This document shows, piece by piece, positions 5,506 through 5,552 of a DNA stretch of 5,552 nt (positions are counted from its first letter, which is position 1; the number at the start of each line of letters is the position of its first letter). The notes below the pieces were generated by a model. It was not told where the DNA came from and did not search any database. It saw only the letters and a program-made list of their open reading frames with translations. The position numbers and the translations under genes were made by a program. The stretch comes from an uncultured Erysipelotrichales bacterium. GTDB lineage: Bacteria > Bacillota_I > Bacilli_A > Erysipelotrichales > Coprobacillaceae. The stretch is taken from contig CAKVJS010000089.1 in the NCBI GenBank assembly GCA_934754755.1, forward strand, positions 1-5,552. Reading direction: 5' to 3'.

Positions 5506-5552
5506 AGTTTTGGGTTTACTTTGAACGCAAAAAATCAGAATGAGGGGGCGAA

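Overview
The window reads as a fragment of a Clostridia-type Firmicute, probably a gut Oscillospiraceae or Lachnospiraceae. This rests on strong GGAGG-type ribosome binding sites, a tRNA with an encoded CCA end, moderately AT-rich genes, and a tRNA-Ala with a CGC anticodon. The genus is a guess. The genes carry accessory (defence or mobile-island) functions rather than housekeeping ones.

Layout. Bases 1-~370 hold a minus-strand fragment resembling a type I restriction specificity subunit (HsdS) with three ~20-bp direct repeats, a GC-rich hairpin, a strong minus-strand terminator, and the 3' 61 nt of a tRNA-Ala whose 5' acceptor and D-arm strand are missing. A 3' partial tRNA followed by its own terminator is what the distal attachment site of a tRNA-integrated island looks like. 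By that geometry the island lies to the right, and the genes below are its cargo.

Bases 533-3150 form a tight three-gene operon behind a good promoter (415-443). It encodes an HNH nuclease with a C-terminal ABC-3C-type domain, a 75-aa middle component, and a DUF2326-like SMC/ABC-type ATPase with a central coiled coil. The genes overlap by 17 and 11 nt. I read this as an ABC-three-component (ABC-3C) conflict system, in which the ATPase is expected to control the nuclease effector. After a 309-bp gap with a hairpin and a possible frameshifted coding remnant comes a separate KAP-family P-loop NTPase (3460-4839).

Bases 4840-5552 contain no convincing intact gene. The most striking part of the window is 5134-5472. 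Two copies of a structured module sit at an exact 154-bp period, with hairpins whose stems differ in sequence but are fully compensated base pair by base pair. All four large hairpins carry a related 11-nt loop (consensus TTRARYYWATG). A smaller hairpin preceded by a conserved CGGYAGYWGCTGG segment occurs three times. This pattern of conserved loops and covarying stems suggests selection on a folded RNA, or on folded single-stranded DNA, and I do not recognise the family. An extended -10 promoter (5477-5505) and a strong ribosome binding site at the right edge announce another gene starting just outside the window.
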